A DNA stretch of 64,000 nucleotides, taken from CAZQVN01 sp964596775. Lineage in GTDB: Bacteria; Eisenbacteria; RBG-16-71-46; JABDJR01; JAWXBZ01. Both the position numbers and the translations under genes were made by a program. Below are positions 51,735 to 59,471 of this stretch, one piece after another. The DNA lies in NCBI GenBank assembly GCA_964596775.1, contig CAZQVN010000014.1:21582-85581 (forward strand), given 5' to 3'. The notes under the pieces were generated by a model. It saw only the letters and a list, made by a program, of their open reading frames with translations, did not search any database and had not been told where the DNA came from. Each line of letters opens with the position of its first letter. The first letter of the stretch is position 1.

Positions 51735-53050
51735 GCGACACCCGGCCGGGTCCGAATCTCGTCCTCTTCGAAGACGCGGCATGGCGGAAACTCTACCCGC
51801 TCGCGCTGACGCGGCCGGCGTTCGACCTCCGCATCGGCGTGACCACGCTCGGTCGGCGTCTCACCGCCCAGACGGCCGCGCTCAAGCGCGACCGCCCGGC
51901 GTTCGTCACCCGTGACTGGCTCCGGCCGACCGTGGAGAGGGCGTTTCCGGGCGTGCCGGTCAATGCGATCGGCTCCGGCGACGACATCCTGTTCCTGAAC
52001 GGCTGCGCGCTCTTCTACAAGGGGGAGCTCGACCGGCTGCTCAGGCAGCTGAACGACGCGCCGGTGCTGGAGAGCGGCGGGCGGATCGTGGCGGCCCGCC
52101 TGTCGCAGGGGCTGGCCCGGCGCTTTCTCGCCTGGCTCGAGGAATCGCTGAAGACGGGCGGCGTGCCTCCCTGGCCGAAGGGGATCGCGCCGAAACCGGT
52201 GCGGGAGGCAGTGCGCCTGGTCGGCCGCCCGTGGGACCTCGTCCACTGGAACGAGGCCACGCTCATGGACGACTTTGCCCTGACCCGGAAGGGGAAGGAA
52301 CCGCAGCTGCCGGTGGCGGCGCCGGGCGCCCATCTCGTCCGCAAGGTGCGCATCCTGTCGCGGAAGGGCGCCCGCGTCGATGCGGGCGCGGTCCTCGACG
52401 CGTCGGGCGGCCCGATCATCCTCGGCGAGGGCGCCCGGGTGATGCCGAACGCGGTGATCATGGGCCCGGCCTACATCGGAACGAACAGCCTGATCAAGAT
52501 CGGCGCGAAGATCTACGGCGGCACGTCGATCGGCGCCTGGTGCAAGGTCGGCGGCGAGGTGGAGGGGTCGATCCTCCACGGCTACGGCAACAAGCAGCAC
52601 GACGGGTTTCTCGGCCACTCCTATCTCGGCGAGTGGACGAACATCGGCGCCGGAACGGACACGAGCGATCTCAAGAACAACTACGGAAACGTGCGCCTCT
52701 GGACGGAGGACGGGATGGTCGACTCCGGCCACCGCTTCGCCGGCCTGTTCATGGGGGATCACTCGAAGTGCGGCATCGGCACGATGTTCAACACCGGCAC
52801 GGTCGTCGGCGTCTGCGCGAACGTGTTCGGAGCCGGGTATCCCCCGAAGCACGTCCCCTCATTCGCCTGGGGCGGTGCCGCGGAACTCGTGGAGCACGAT
52901 CCGGACCGGGCCATGGCCACGGCGTTCGTCGTCACCGGGCGGCGGAACCGGATGTTCGAGGCGATCGACGAGGCGTTGTTGAGGACGGTGCATGAACGGA
53001 CGCGCCCGCACCGGGCGGAGGCGTTCGCAACCAGGAAGGGGTCGCGGTGA
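51731..53050 (+). CDS. GlmU-family putative sugar nucleotidyltransferase
   Basis: 439 residues from GTG 51731. The N-terminal NTP-transferase-4-like domain begins NLVLFEDAAWRKLYPLALTRP and has DLRIGVTTLGRR. The C-terminal left-handed beta-helix has IILGEGARVMPNAVIMGPAYIG, GAKIYGGTSIGAWCKVGGEVEG and HSYLGEWTNIGAGTDTSDLKNNYGNV. This matches the alternative GlmU-like family found in Bacteroidota-related bacteria, implicated in UDP-GlcNAc formation by family assignment only. It is in the same coupled operon as the flanking genes. Confidence 0.87.
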   Translation: MSDTRPGPNLVLFEDAAWRKLYPLALTRPAFDLRIGVTTLGRRLTAQTAALKRDRPAFVTRDWLRPTVERAFPGVPVNAIGSGDDILFLNGCALFYKGELDRLLRQLNDAPVLESGGRIVAARLSQGLARRFLAWLEESLKTGGVPPWPKGIAPKPVREAVRLVGRPWDLVHWNEATLMDDFALTRKGKEPQLPVAAPGAHLVRKVRILSRKGARVDAGAVLDASGGPIILGEGARVMPNAVIMGPAYIGTNSLIKIGAKIYGGTSIGAWCKVGGEVEGSILHGYGNKQHDGFLGHSYLGEWTNIGAGTDTSDLKNNYGNVRLWTEDGMVDSGHRFAGLFMGDHSKCGIGTMFNTGTVVGVCANVFGAGYPPKHVPSFAWGGAAELVEHDPDRAMATAFVVTGRRNRMFEAIDEALLRTVHERTRPHRAEAFATRKGSR

Positions 53051-53061
53051 GGAGGAACGGC

Positions 53062-54273
53062 ATGATGCGAGTGACGAACCGGCTGGGCGCCTTGCTGGCG
53101 CTGACGGCGGTGCTGATGGTGGCGTATCCCGGCGGAGCCGCGGCGCAGCTCCGCGAGGACGAACGGCCGCCGAAGACGGCGATGGAAAGGGAAAACGAGG
53201 CGCGCATTCTTCTCGACCAGGCGATCCGCCTGGAGGACAGGGGGGAGCTGACGCCGGCCCGCCTCATCTACCGGGACATCATCGAGCGCTACGACGGCAC
53301 GGTGGCTGCGGCACAGGCGCTGGAGCGGATCGCGAACATCGAGGGGCGTCCGGACTGGGGTCCGGGCCTGCCGCCGGTCGAGCGCGACCCGGGCCGCAGG
53401 GCTCCCGCGCCGTCCACGGACATGCGGAAGCCGAGTCCGGGGCTGAGCGGTCTCGATCAGTCCGGGCGCACATCGGTCATCGTCCACAGCACCGTCCTGG
53501 CTACCTGGCTGGGCCTCGCCATTCCGATCGCGGCCGAGGCGGACGAGTCCACACCGTACGGCATCGGGATGCTGCTCGGCGCGCCGGCGGGGCTGTTCAC
53601 GTCTTTGTATGCCACGCGGGACCGGAAGGTCACCGCCACCCAGGCCGATGTCTTCAGCCAGGCGTCGCGGATGGGGGCGTGGCACGGGCTGGCGCTCGGC
53701 CTCATCTACGACTGGGACGGCGAGGACGTCGCCCTGGCCACCGCGATCGGCGGCGTGGCCGGCGCGGCGTTCGGCACGTCGCTGATCGTGCCCGGAAAAA
53801 ACCGGGAATCCGCGGCCTCGCTTTCAGCGCTTGCCGGCACATACGGAATCTGGCTCGGCCTGGTGGGGTCGCAGGTGTTCGGCGGCGAAAGCGGGGGAGA
53901 AGAGGACAACGTGGCCACCGCGATGCTCGCCGGCGGCGACCTCGCTCTCGCCGCGGCGATGCTGTCCAGCAAGAAGGTGTCGCTGTCCCGCTCGCGGGGC
54001 ACACTGATCGCCGTGTCCGGAGCGGTGGGGGCCGCGGTCGGCGGCGCCACCGACCTGATCTTCCAGATCGACGATCGTTCCGATGCCTGGGCGCTCGTCG
54101 GCGTGGGCACGATCGGAGGGCTGATCACCGGCACCGCCCTGACCGCGGACTACGACCGGAAGCGCGCGTTCGACGATCGGGTCGCGCTGTCGCTCCCGTT
54201 CGAACCGGTGCTCCGGCGCGACCTGGCCGGAGGGGTGATGCGGGGGATGAAGGTGTTCGCGGCGCGGTTCTAG
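53062..54273 (+). CDS. Secreted protein of unknown function with TPR-like N-terminus
   Basis: 403 residues from ATG 53062, with GGAGG 6 nt upstream; a GTG at 53047 overlaps the previous stop. The signal peptide (LLALTAVLMVAYPGGAAAQ) is followed by one TPR-like hairpin (ARILLDQAIRLEDRGELTPARLIYRDII, in parts) and a Pro-rich linker. The rest is a series of Gly/Ala-rich hydrophobic segments (GMLLGAPAGLFTSLYATRD, AIGGVAGAAFGTSLIVPG, SGAVGAAVGGATDLIF) separated by polar turns, possibly membrane-associated. No family was recognised. Confidence 0.7.
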   Translation: MMRVTNRLGALLALTAVLMVAYPGGAAAQLREDERPPKTAMERENEARILLDQAIRLEDRGELTPARLIYRDIIERYDGTVAAAQALERIANIEGRPDWGPGLPPVERDPGRRAPAPSTDMRKPSPGLSGLDQSGRTSVIVHSTVLATWLGLAIPIAAEADESTPYGIGMLLGAPAGLFTSLYATRDRKVTATQADVFSQASRMGAWHGLALGLIYDWDGEDVALATAIGGVAGAAFGTSLIVPGKNRESAASLSALAGTYGIWLGLVGSQVFGGESGGEEDNVATAMLAGGDLALAAAMLSSKKVSLSRSRGTLIAVSGAVGAAVGGATDLIFQIDDRSDAWALVGVGTIGGLITGTALTADYDRKRAFDDRVALSLPFEPVLRRDLAGGVMRGMKVFAARF

Positions 54274-54284
54274 GTTTCAGGCGT

Positions 54285-54791
54285 TCAGGACGAAGAGGAA
54301 ACCTTCGATCGTTTGCGGCGACCCGTCCGGTAGGTCCCTGCGCCTTCATGCACACCCTCGGAGAGGAACGGATTCCGGACATTCAGTCCCGGAAACCGCG
54401 TGAAGTCACGGTCGGCGGTCCAGAGTTCGGTTACGCCGTGCTCGAGGGCAAGTGCCGCGATGTGGGCGTCATGCGCCAGGTTGCCGGTCGCGCGACCGCC
54501 CGCCACGGCACCCTTCAATGAGGAAAAGTGTGACGGGCCCTCCCCCAGCAAGTGAAGGGATGGCGAGGACAGCAGTGACTCGAGAGCCACAAGGACACTG
54601 TCTAGGTCGCTGGGCGGGCTGAAAATACGAGGATGGGTCACAACCCGGACGTACTCGTAGACACAGGGCCAGGGAATGGCCCACAACTCGGTCCCTCCCG
54701 CGAGCTTCGTCACGATCCTGAGAGCCGTTGCGTGATGGCCCGACTCCTCGCGCCGGGCGTGAACGAGCACGTTCGTATCGAGGGCGATCAC
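54285..54791 (-). CDS. vapC: PIN-domain toxin, VapC family
   Basis: 168 residues from GTG 54791, which overlaps the antitoxin stop (GTGA). The PIN-domain acidic residues are visible: Asp5 in IALDTNVLVHA, Glu in CVYEYVRVVTHP, and Asp residues in LAHDAHIAALALEHG and ELWTADRDFTRF. VapC toxins are ribonucleases that cut tRNA or rRNA. After the usual end (NPFL) there is a basic Ser-rich extension of about 25 residues. Confidence 0.88.
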   Translation of the reverse strand: MIALDTNVLVHARREESGHHATALRIVTKLAGGTELWAIPWPCVYEYVRVVTHPRIFSPPSDLDSVLVALESLLSSPSLHLLGEGPSHFSSLKGAVAGGRATGNLAHDAHIAALALEHGVTELWTADRDFTRFPGLNVRNPFLSEGVHEGAGTYRTGRRKRSKVSSSS

Positions 54792-55024
54792 TTGCGGCCT
54801 TCCATGATATCGAACAGGGATTCGCGACTGTCCAGGTCGACTCCGGGAAGAAGGGTCCCCCTGTCGGTCGTCCATTTCAGCCGGTAGCCCGAATCGATGG
54901 CCTTGCCGGAAAGGTACAGACGAAGGGCTGTTTCCACGATTTCGCGAAGGGCGACACCGTCATCCGCCGCGCGGCGTTTCAACTTCCGGAAGAGATCATC
55001 ATTCAGATCAAAGGTTGTTCTCAT
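54788..55024 (-). CDS. vapB: VapB-type antitoxin
   Basis: 78 residues from ATG 55024. The N-terminus RTTFDLNDDLFRKLKRRAAD is a ribbon-helix-helix-like strand and helix, followed by GVALREIVETALRLYL. The C-terminal part (LPGVDLDSRESLFDIMEGRK) probably binds the toxin. It should neutralise the PIN toxin and autoregulate. Gene order antitoxin then toxin with overlap is typical. No Shine-Dalgarno sequence is present. Confidence 0.85.
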   Translation of the reverse strand: MRTTFDLNDDLFRKLKRRAADDGVALREIVETALRLYLSGKAIDSGYRLKWTTDRGTLLPGVDLDSRESLFDIMEGRK

Positions 55025-55031
55025 GCATGAA

Positions 55032-55060
55032 AGCATAAACAAAGGGGCATAAATATGCAA
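55032..55060 (-). promoter_or_regulatory. vapBC promoter, leaderless type
   Basis: On the minus strand TTGCAT (55055-55060), a 17-nt spacer and TATGCT (55032-55037), 7 nt before the antitoxin ATG. Confidence 0.55.
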
Positions 55061-55109
55061 CGGACGTGTCGTTCCGACATGTGGAGCAGGAGCGGTCTGC
55101 CGAGTGTGC

Positions 55110-56240
55110 CTAGCCCTTCTGTGCCGCCAGCTCCGCCGCCCGCTTCTTCTCCGCCCTGGACAGGAAGTACACCGCCACGAGGATGAACCCGAGCGACACC
55201 CAGTCCTGCATCTTCGGCGCCTTCTGGCCGAAGAACCAGAACAGGATCAGCGTGGCCGCGGTGCCGGCCATCAGCGAAACGAGCCGGTTGACGAGGCCGG
55301 CGAACGTGGCCGTCCGCCCCTTGAACATGAAGATGAACACGGAGAAGAACGCCACGATGCCGAACGGCACGCCGGACAGCACGGCCATCAGGTCCGGGGC
55401 CTGGGCGGCGGCGCGGAAGTCGGCAATCCGCACGTCGGAGGCGTCGAACGGGCCGAACAGGAACACGGCCGCGGCGATGACCATCGTGCCGCTGGCCGCG
55501 ATCTGCTCCAGCGCGAAGAACCCCTTGTTGTCCTGGGGCACCCCCTGCGCCCGGGTGTTCTTGTAGTAGTTCATGATGTAGATGCGGATCGAGTAGGCCA
55601 CGATGTACATCCCCATGATCGTCATCGCCGCGGCGTTCGTCAGGAAGTCGAAGCTCCCCTTCATCGAGGCGCCGGAGAGGCCGAGTGCGGCGGAAGCGTT
55701 CATCCCCTTCGCGTCGAGCCAGGTGACGACCGGGATCAGGAGCACGTTCGTGGCCACCGCGAGGATCGCGAAGACGACGCCCCAGTTTTCCTCGGCGTAG
55801 ACCTTCTTCCTGAGGATCCCCTGGCCGATCTGGATCGCGTCCACGCAGCGGCTGATCACGATGACCGAGCCGCGCATGATCACCATGGCCACGAGGACCG
55901 AGATCGGCAGCGTGTACATCAGGGTGGTGGTGGGGATGATCACCGCCGTGCAGACGCCGGACGGAACGATGTAGCGGAGTTCGACCGGTATCCGGAACCC
56001 GGCGAACGGAACGGTCTGGTTCGACTTGATCTTCACCCAGCCGAGCGCCAGGACGACGCCGAGGGCCACGGCCGAGCCGCCGAGGGTGTTGTTGAACAGG
56101 TAGCCCATCTGGGCCATCGGGGGCTGGCGCAGGCCGCCCACGAAGTACTTCACCATGATTCCGGTGACGATGTAGAACAGGAAATATCCGATGCTCAGCT
56201 CGATGAGCCGGCGGGTCGAACCCTCTTCCGATGTGAACAT
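55110..56240 (-). CDS. Polytopic inner-membrane protein of unknown function
   Basis: 376 residues with about ten predicted transmembrane helices (for example LIELSIGYFLFYIVTGIMVK, AVALGVVLALGWV, SVLVAMVIMRGSVIVIS, WGVVFAILAVATNVLLIPVV, PFGIVAFFSVFIFMF, ATLILFWFFG). The arrangement resembles drug/metabolite- or nucleotide-sugar-transporter-like proteins, but no diagnostic motif was recognised. The C-terminus is Lys/Ala-rich. It starts 46 nt after the P-loop NTPase gene and is probably in one operon with it. Confidence 0.65.
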   Translation of the reverse strand: MFTSEEGSTRRLIELSIGYFLFYIVTGIMVKYFVGGLRQPPMAQMGYLFNNTLGGSAVALGVVLALGWVKIKSNQTVPFAGFRIPVELRYIVPSGVCTAVIIPTTTLMYTLPISVLVAMVIMRGSVIVISRCVDAIQIGQGILRKKVYAEENWGVVFAILAVATNVLLIPVVTWLDAKGMNASAALGLSGASMKGSFDFLTNAAAMTIMGMYIVAYSIRIYIMNYYKNTRAQGVPQDNKGFFALEQIAASGTMVIAAAVFLFGPFDASDVRIADFRAAAQAPDLMAVLSGVPFGIVAFFSVFIFMFKGRTATFAGLVNRLVSLMAGTAATLILFWFFGQKAPKMQDWVSLGFILVAVYFLSRAEKKRAAELAAQKG

Positions 56241-56286
56241 CCGCAGCGTCTCCGGGTGGTTTGGCTCGAGTGGGACGAAACCGGGA

Positions 56287-57003
56287 TCAGGCCTTGTGCC
56301 TGATCTCCCACAGTCTTCGGAACACGTCTTCCAGCGCCGGACCGAGCTTGGCCGGGTCGTCCGTCTTTTCCGGTTCGTTGTCGAACACGGCGTAGGGAAC
56401 GTCGAAGTCCTTGATCCGCATCGTGCCCTGCTTTTCGGGCGCGAGCTTGTGCCAGTCGTTCACCTTGTAGTAGTGCTCCATCTTGTCGTCGGGGAGCGAG
56501 TGATGGAGGATCGAATCGGCGAGTTCCGGCTTGAACCGGCGGCGGTTCTTCCGCACCGACTCCTCGTAGCTCACGTTGATGTACACGATGCCGGCGCGGG
56601 AGAGGATCTCCGGGGAAAGGTAGGAGAACGCCTCGCCGAACCCGTTCTCGCCGCCGCGGGCAAACTCGATGATCGCCGTGTTGTCGGCCAGGTAGTGCTC
56701 GTCCCTGGCCAGCTTCTTCCGGAATTCCAGGTTGATCCGCTCGATGAACAGGTTCCAGACGAAGTGGTCCTTGAAGTAGTAGTCCGACGTGGTGAACGCC
56801 CGTTCCTTGCCGTGTTTCTCGAGGATGTCGTCGATTTCGAACGTTTCCCAGACGTAGAGAAAGTCGTCCAGTTCCTCGAACGGGCCGATGTGAAACCGCC
56901 TTTTCCGCTCGGACAGTTCCGTTTTCTTGAGGTAATCGATGACTTCGCTCTTGCCGGCGGCCGGCCGGCCGATCAGGATGATCGATTCGAATGTGGAGCT
57001 CAT
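56287..57003 (-). CDS. P-loop NTPase, kinase-like
   Basis: 238 residues from ATG 57003 with GGAGG 7 nt upstream. Walker A is GRPAAGKS (residues 12-19). The rest is charged and helical: RRFHIGPFEELDDFLYVWETFEID, AIIEFARGGENGFGEAFSYL and RAGIVYINVSYEESVRKNRRRF, where the Asp/Glu and Arg-rich segments resemble the base-binding and lid regions of nucleoside or sugar kinases. The substrate is unknown. It is the first gene of a two-gene unit with a membrane protein. Confidence 0.75.
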   Translation of the reverse strand: MSSTFESIILIGRPAAGKSEVIDYLKKTELSERKRRFHIGPFEELDDFLYVWETFEIDDILEKHGKERAFTTSDYYFKDHFVWNLFIERINLEFRKKLARDEHYLADNTAIIEFARGGENGFGEAFSYLSPEILSRAGIVYINVSYEESVRKNRRRFKPELADSILHHSLPDDKMEHYYKVNDWHKLAPEKQGTMRIKDFDVPYAVFDNEPEKTDDPAKLGPALEDVFRRLWEIRHKA

Positions 57004-57066
57004 TGGCGTGCCTCCATGGGCGTCGATTCCGTGGTCGAAGTGGGTAAAACTATCACCCGTGCGGCC

Positions 57067-57095
57067 TTGCGTCCACCCTGAGCCCCCCTTAATAT
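57067..57095 (+). promoter_or_regulatory. murJ promoter, leaderless type
   Basis: TTGCGT (57067-57072), a 17-nt spacer and TAATAT (57090-57095), 10 nt before the murJ ATG. No Shine-Dalgarno sequence is present. Confidence 0.5.
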
Positions 57096-57105
57096 CCGCA
57101 TCTCC

Positions 57106-58713
57106 ATGACCGACTCCACCCGACGCCAGATCGGCGCCGCCACCCTGATCTGGATGCTCTCGGCAATGGCCTCCCGCGTGGCCGGGCTGTTCCGCGAAAT
57201 GGTCATCGCCCGGTCGGCCGGCGCCACCGGCCAGACGGACGTCTACTTCGCCGCGTTCACGATCCCCGAGTACATCAACTACCTCCTGGCCGGCGGGGCG
57301 CTCTCCATCACGTTCATTCCGATCTTCACGGCGCTCATGGTTCGGGCGGACGAGGAGGAGGGTTGGAAGGTCTTCTCCACCGTGATGACGCTATTCGGGT
57401 CCGTCCTCGTGACCCTGCTCGTCCTCGGCTGGGTGTTCGCGGAACCGCTGACCGCGCTGACCGGCCGCGGTTTCTCGCCGGAGAAACAGGAATTGCTCGT
57501 CCGCTACACGCGGATCCTCATACCGGCCCAGTTCTTCTTCTTCACCGGCGGCCTGTTCGGCGCCGTGCAGATGGCCCGCGGCCGGCACCTGAACTACGCG
57601 ATGGCCGGCCTCATCTACAACTTCGGGATCATCGTCGGGGGGCTCCTGCTCGGGCCCCGGATGGGGATGGAGGGGTTCTGCTGGGGTGCCCTGGCCGGCG
57701 CGTTCCTCGGTCACGGCGTGCTGCAGCCGCTCGGGGCGCGGAAGGTCGGAATGAGGTTCCGGCCGCGGTTCGCGCTCCGTCATCCCTCCGTCCGGCAGTA
57801 CGTGCTGTTGACGCTCCCGTTCATGATCGGCCAGTCGATCCTGCTCACCGACGACTGGCTCGTCCGCTACTTCGGGAGCTTCCTCTCCGACGCCTCGATT
57901 TCCTGGCTGAACTACGCGAAGCGGCTGGCGCTCGTGATCCCCGCGGTCCTCGGCCAGGCCGCCGCGGCCGCCGCGTTTCCGGCGCTGTCGCGCCAGGCGG
58001 AGGAGGGACGATTCCGGGAGATGGCCGCCACGCTCGGCGAGGGGCTGTCCCGGGCGCTGCTGCCGGCGATCGCCTGCGCGGTCCTGCTCGGTGTCCTGTC
58101 GCGGGAGGCCACGTTCCTGGCGTTCGGCAGCGGCCGGTTCACCCCGAGCGCGATCCTCGCCACCGCGATGGGGCTCGCCATCCTCGTGGCCGGCGTGCCG
58201 GGCTGGGTGGCCCAGTCGATCCTCGCCCGCGGCTTCTTCGCGCTCCGCGACATGTGGACGCCGACAATGCTCGGCACCGCGGTGACGCTCCTGGCCATCC
58301 CGACGTACGGCGTCATGGCGCGGGCCATGGAGGCGCGGGGCGGCGGGTATCTCGGCCTGGCCATCGTGTCCGCTCTCTCGATCACGCTCTATTCCGTGAC
58401 GCTCTACTTCGTCCTCTTGCGGAAGATCCGGGCGAAGGCGCCGGACGCGCCGCCGCTCATCCGGCCGGCCACGGCGATGAAGGGTGCGGCGGTGGCGTTT
58501 CTCGTCTGGGCGGCGGCGATGCTCGCCCGGAACGGCGCGGCGGAGGCCTGGCCGGACCTGTCGCTTGCCGACTGCACGGCGCGCGCACTCGTCACGATCC
58601 TGGCCGCCGGGGTCACGTTCCTGTTTGCGGCCCGCCGGATGGGTCTGATCGCGGATCCGGTTTCGCTTCTGCGCACATTCCGTCGCCGGCCTCCCGGTGG
58701 TAGAGATACGTAG
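57106..58713 (+). CDS. murJ: Lipid II flippase MurJ
   Basis: 535 residues, about 14 transmembrane helices. It moves lipid II across the inner membrane for peptidoglycan synthesis. It has SRVAGLFREMVIARSAGATGQTDVYFAAFTIPEYI (in parts), LAGGALSITFIPIFTAL, YTRILIPAQFFFFTGGLFGAV and RQYVLLTLPFMIGQSI, the MviN/MurJ (MOP superfamily) pattern. Its last 101 nt overlap the 3' end of the convergent glycosyltransferase gene. Confidence 0.94.
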   Translation: MTDSTRRQIGAATLIWMLSAMASRVAGLFREMVIARSAGATGQTDVYFAAFTIPEYINYLLAGGALSITFIPIFTALMVRADEEEGWKVFSTVMTLFGSVLVTLLVLGWVFAEPLTALTGRGFSPEKQELLVRYTRILIPAQFFFFTGGLFGAVQMARGRHLNYAMAGLIYNFGIIVGGLLLGPRMGMEGFCWGALAGAFLGHGVLQPLGARKVGMRFRPRFALRHPSVRQYVLLTLPFMIGQSILLTDDWLVRYFGSFLSDASISWLNYAKRLALVIPAVLGQAAAAAAFPALSRQAEEGRFREMAATLGEGLSRALLPAIACAVLLGVLSREATFLAFGSGRFTPSAILATAMGLAILVAGVPGWVAQSILARGFFALRDMWTPTMLGTAVTLLAIPTYGVMARAMEARGGGYLGLAIVSALSITLYSVTLYFVLLRKIRAKAPDAPPLIRPATAMKGAAVAFLVWAAAMLARNGAAEAWPDLSLADCTARALVTILAAGVTFLFAARRMGLIADPVSLLRTFRRRPPGGRDT

Positions 58714-59305
58714 GGTCAAGGCAGACGATCACCGGTCCGGTTCCTTCCAGGCGCTCGAAGAGCGCCAGGTCCATGGCGTAGGGAATGTCCGGAAATCCGC
58801 CCGCCGCCGCGAAAACCTTCCGGCGGATCACGAACGTGCCGCCGACGACGCACTCCGCGAGCGGAATCATCCGGGAGGAGTCGCGGGCGTCGGGCACGAA
58901 GTGCGCCTCCGGCGGACCGATCACCCGGTAGCCGCCGTGGATCAACGCCGCGTCCGGGTGATCGCGGCAGAGCCCGGCCCGAACCTCGAGGTGGTCCGGC
59001 GCATACGCGTCGTCGGAATCGAGGAACGTGATCCACGCGCCCCGGGCGATTGCCGCGCCGGCGTTGCGGGCGACGGAGAGGCCGGCATGCGGGCGGGGGA
59101 GATAGAGAATGCGCGGGTCGGCGCGGTAGCGGTCCACGACGGCGGCCGTGTCGTCCGTGCTCCCGTCGTCCACGAGGATCGCCTCCCAGTCGGTGAAGGA
59201 CTGGGCGAGCAGCGCGTCGAGCGCCCGGGGGAGGAGCGGGGCCCGGTTCCAGGTGGCGATGAGGACTGAGAACTTGGGCTCTCGGGCCCCGGGTGGCTGA
59301 GGCAT
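58613..59305 (-). CDS. Family 2 glycosyltransferase
   Basis: 230 residues from ATG 59305. GT-A fold: FSVLIATWNRAPLLPRALDALL, VDDGSTDDTAAVVDRY, GLSVARNAGAAIARGAWITFLDSDDAY (with the DxD-type DSDD) and VVGGTFVIRRKVFAAAGGFPD. It transfers a sugar from a nucleotide donor, probably to an envelope glycan. The C-terminal tail (PDPRSDPSGGPQTGT) is low-complexity and lies in the overlap with murJ, so the functional domain ends before it. The upstream start choice is uncertain. Confidence 0.88.
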   Translation of the reverse strand: MPQPPGAREPKFSVLIATWNRAPLLPRALDALLAQSFTDWEAILVDDGSTDDTAAVVDRYRADPRILYLPRPHAGLSVARNAGAAIARGAWITFLDSDDAYAPDHLEVRAGLCRDHPDAALIHGGYRVIGPPEAHFVPDARDSSRMIPLAECVVGGTFVIRRKVFAAAGGFPDIPYAMDLALFERLEGTGPVIVCLDPTYLYHREAGDGMCAEAKPDPRSDPSGGPQTGT

Positions 59306-59457
59306 GACCCGGACAGTGTGACGGAATTCCGGACCCCGTGCCAGAGCGACCCGGAGCCGGCCGCTCGCCGCGTGCCAGCCGTGCCGCATCGAAGTCGCGC
59401 GAGGCCAGGGCCGTCCGCCGGGTGACGCCGACACTGGAACCTCCCCTCCGTTCGGTG

Positions 59458-59463
59458 TAGTCT
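59458..59463 (+). promoter_or_regulatory. -10 element next to zwf start
   Basis: TAGTCT with 8 nt before the zwf ATG and a poor -35 (TGGAAC at 17 nt). No Shine-Dalgarno sequence. Confidence 0.35.
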
Positions 59464-59471
59464 CAGCCCCC

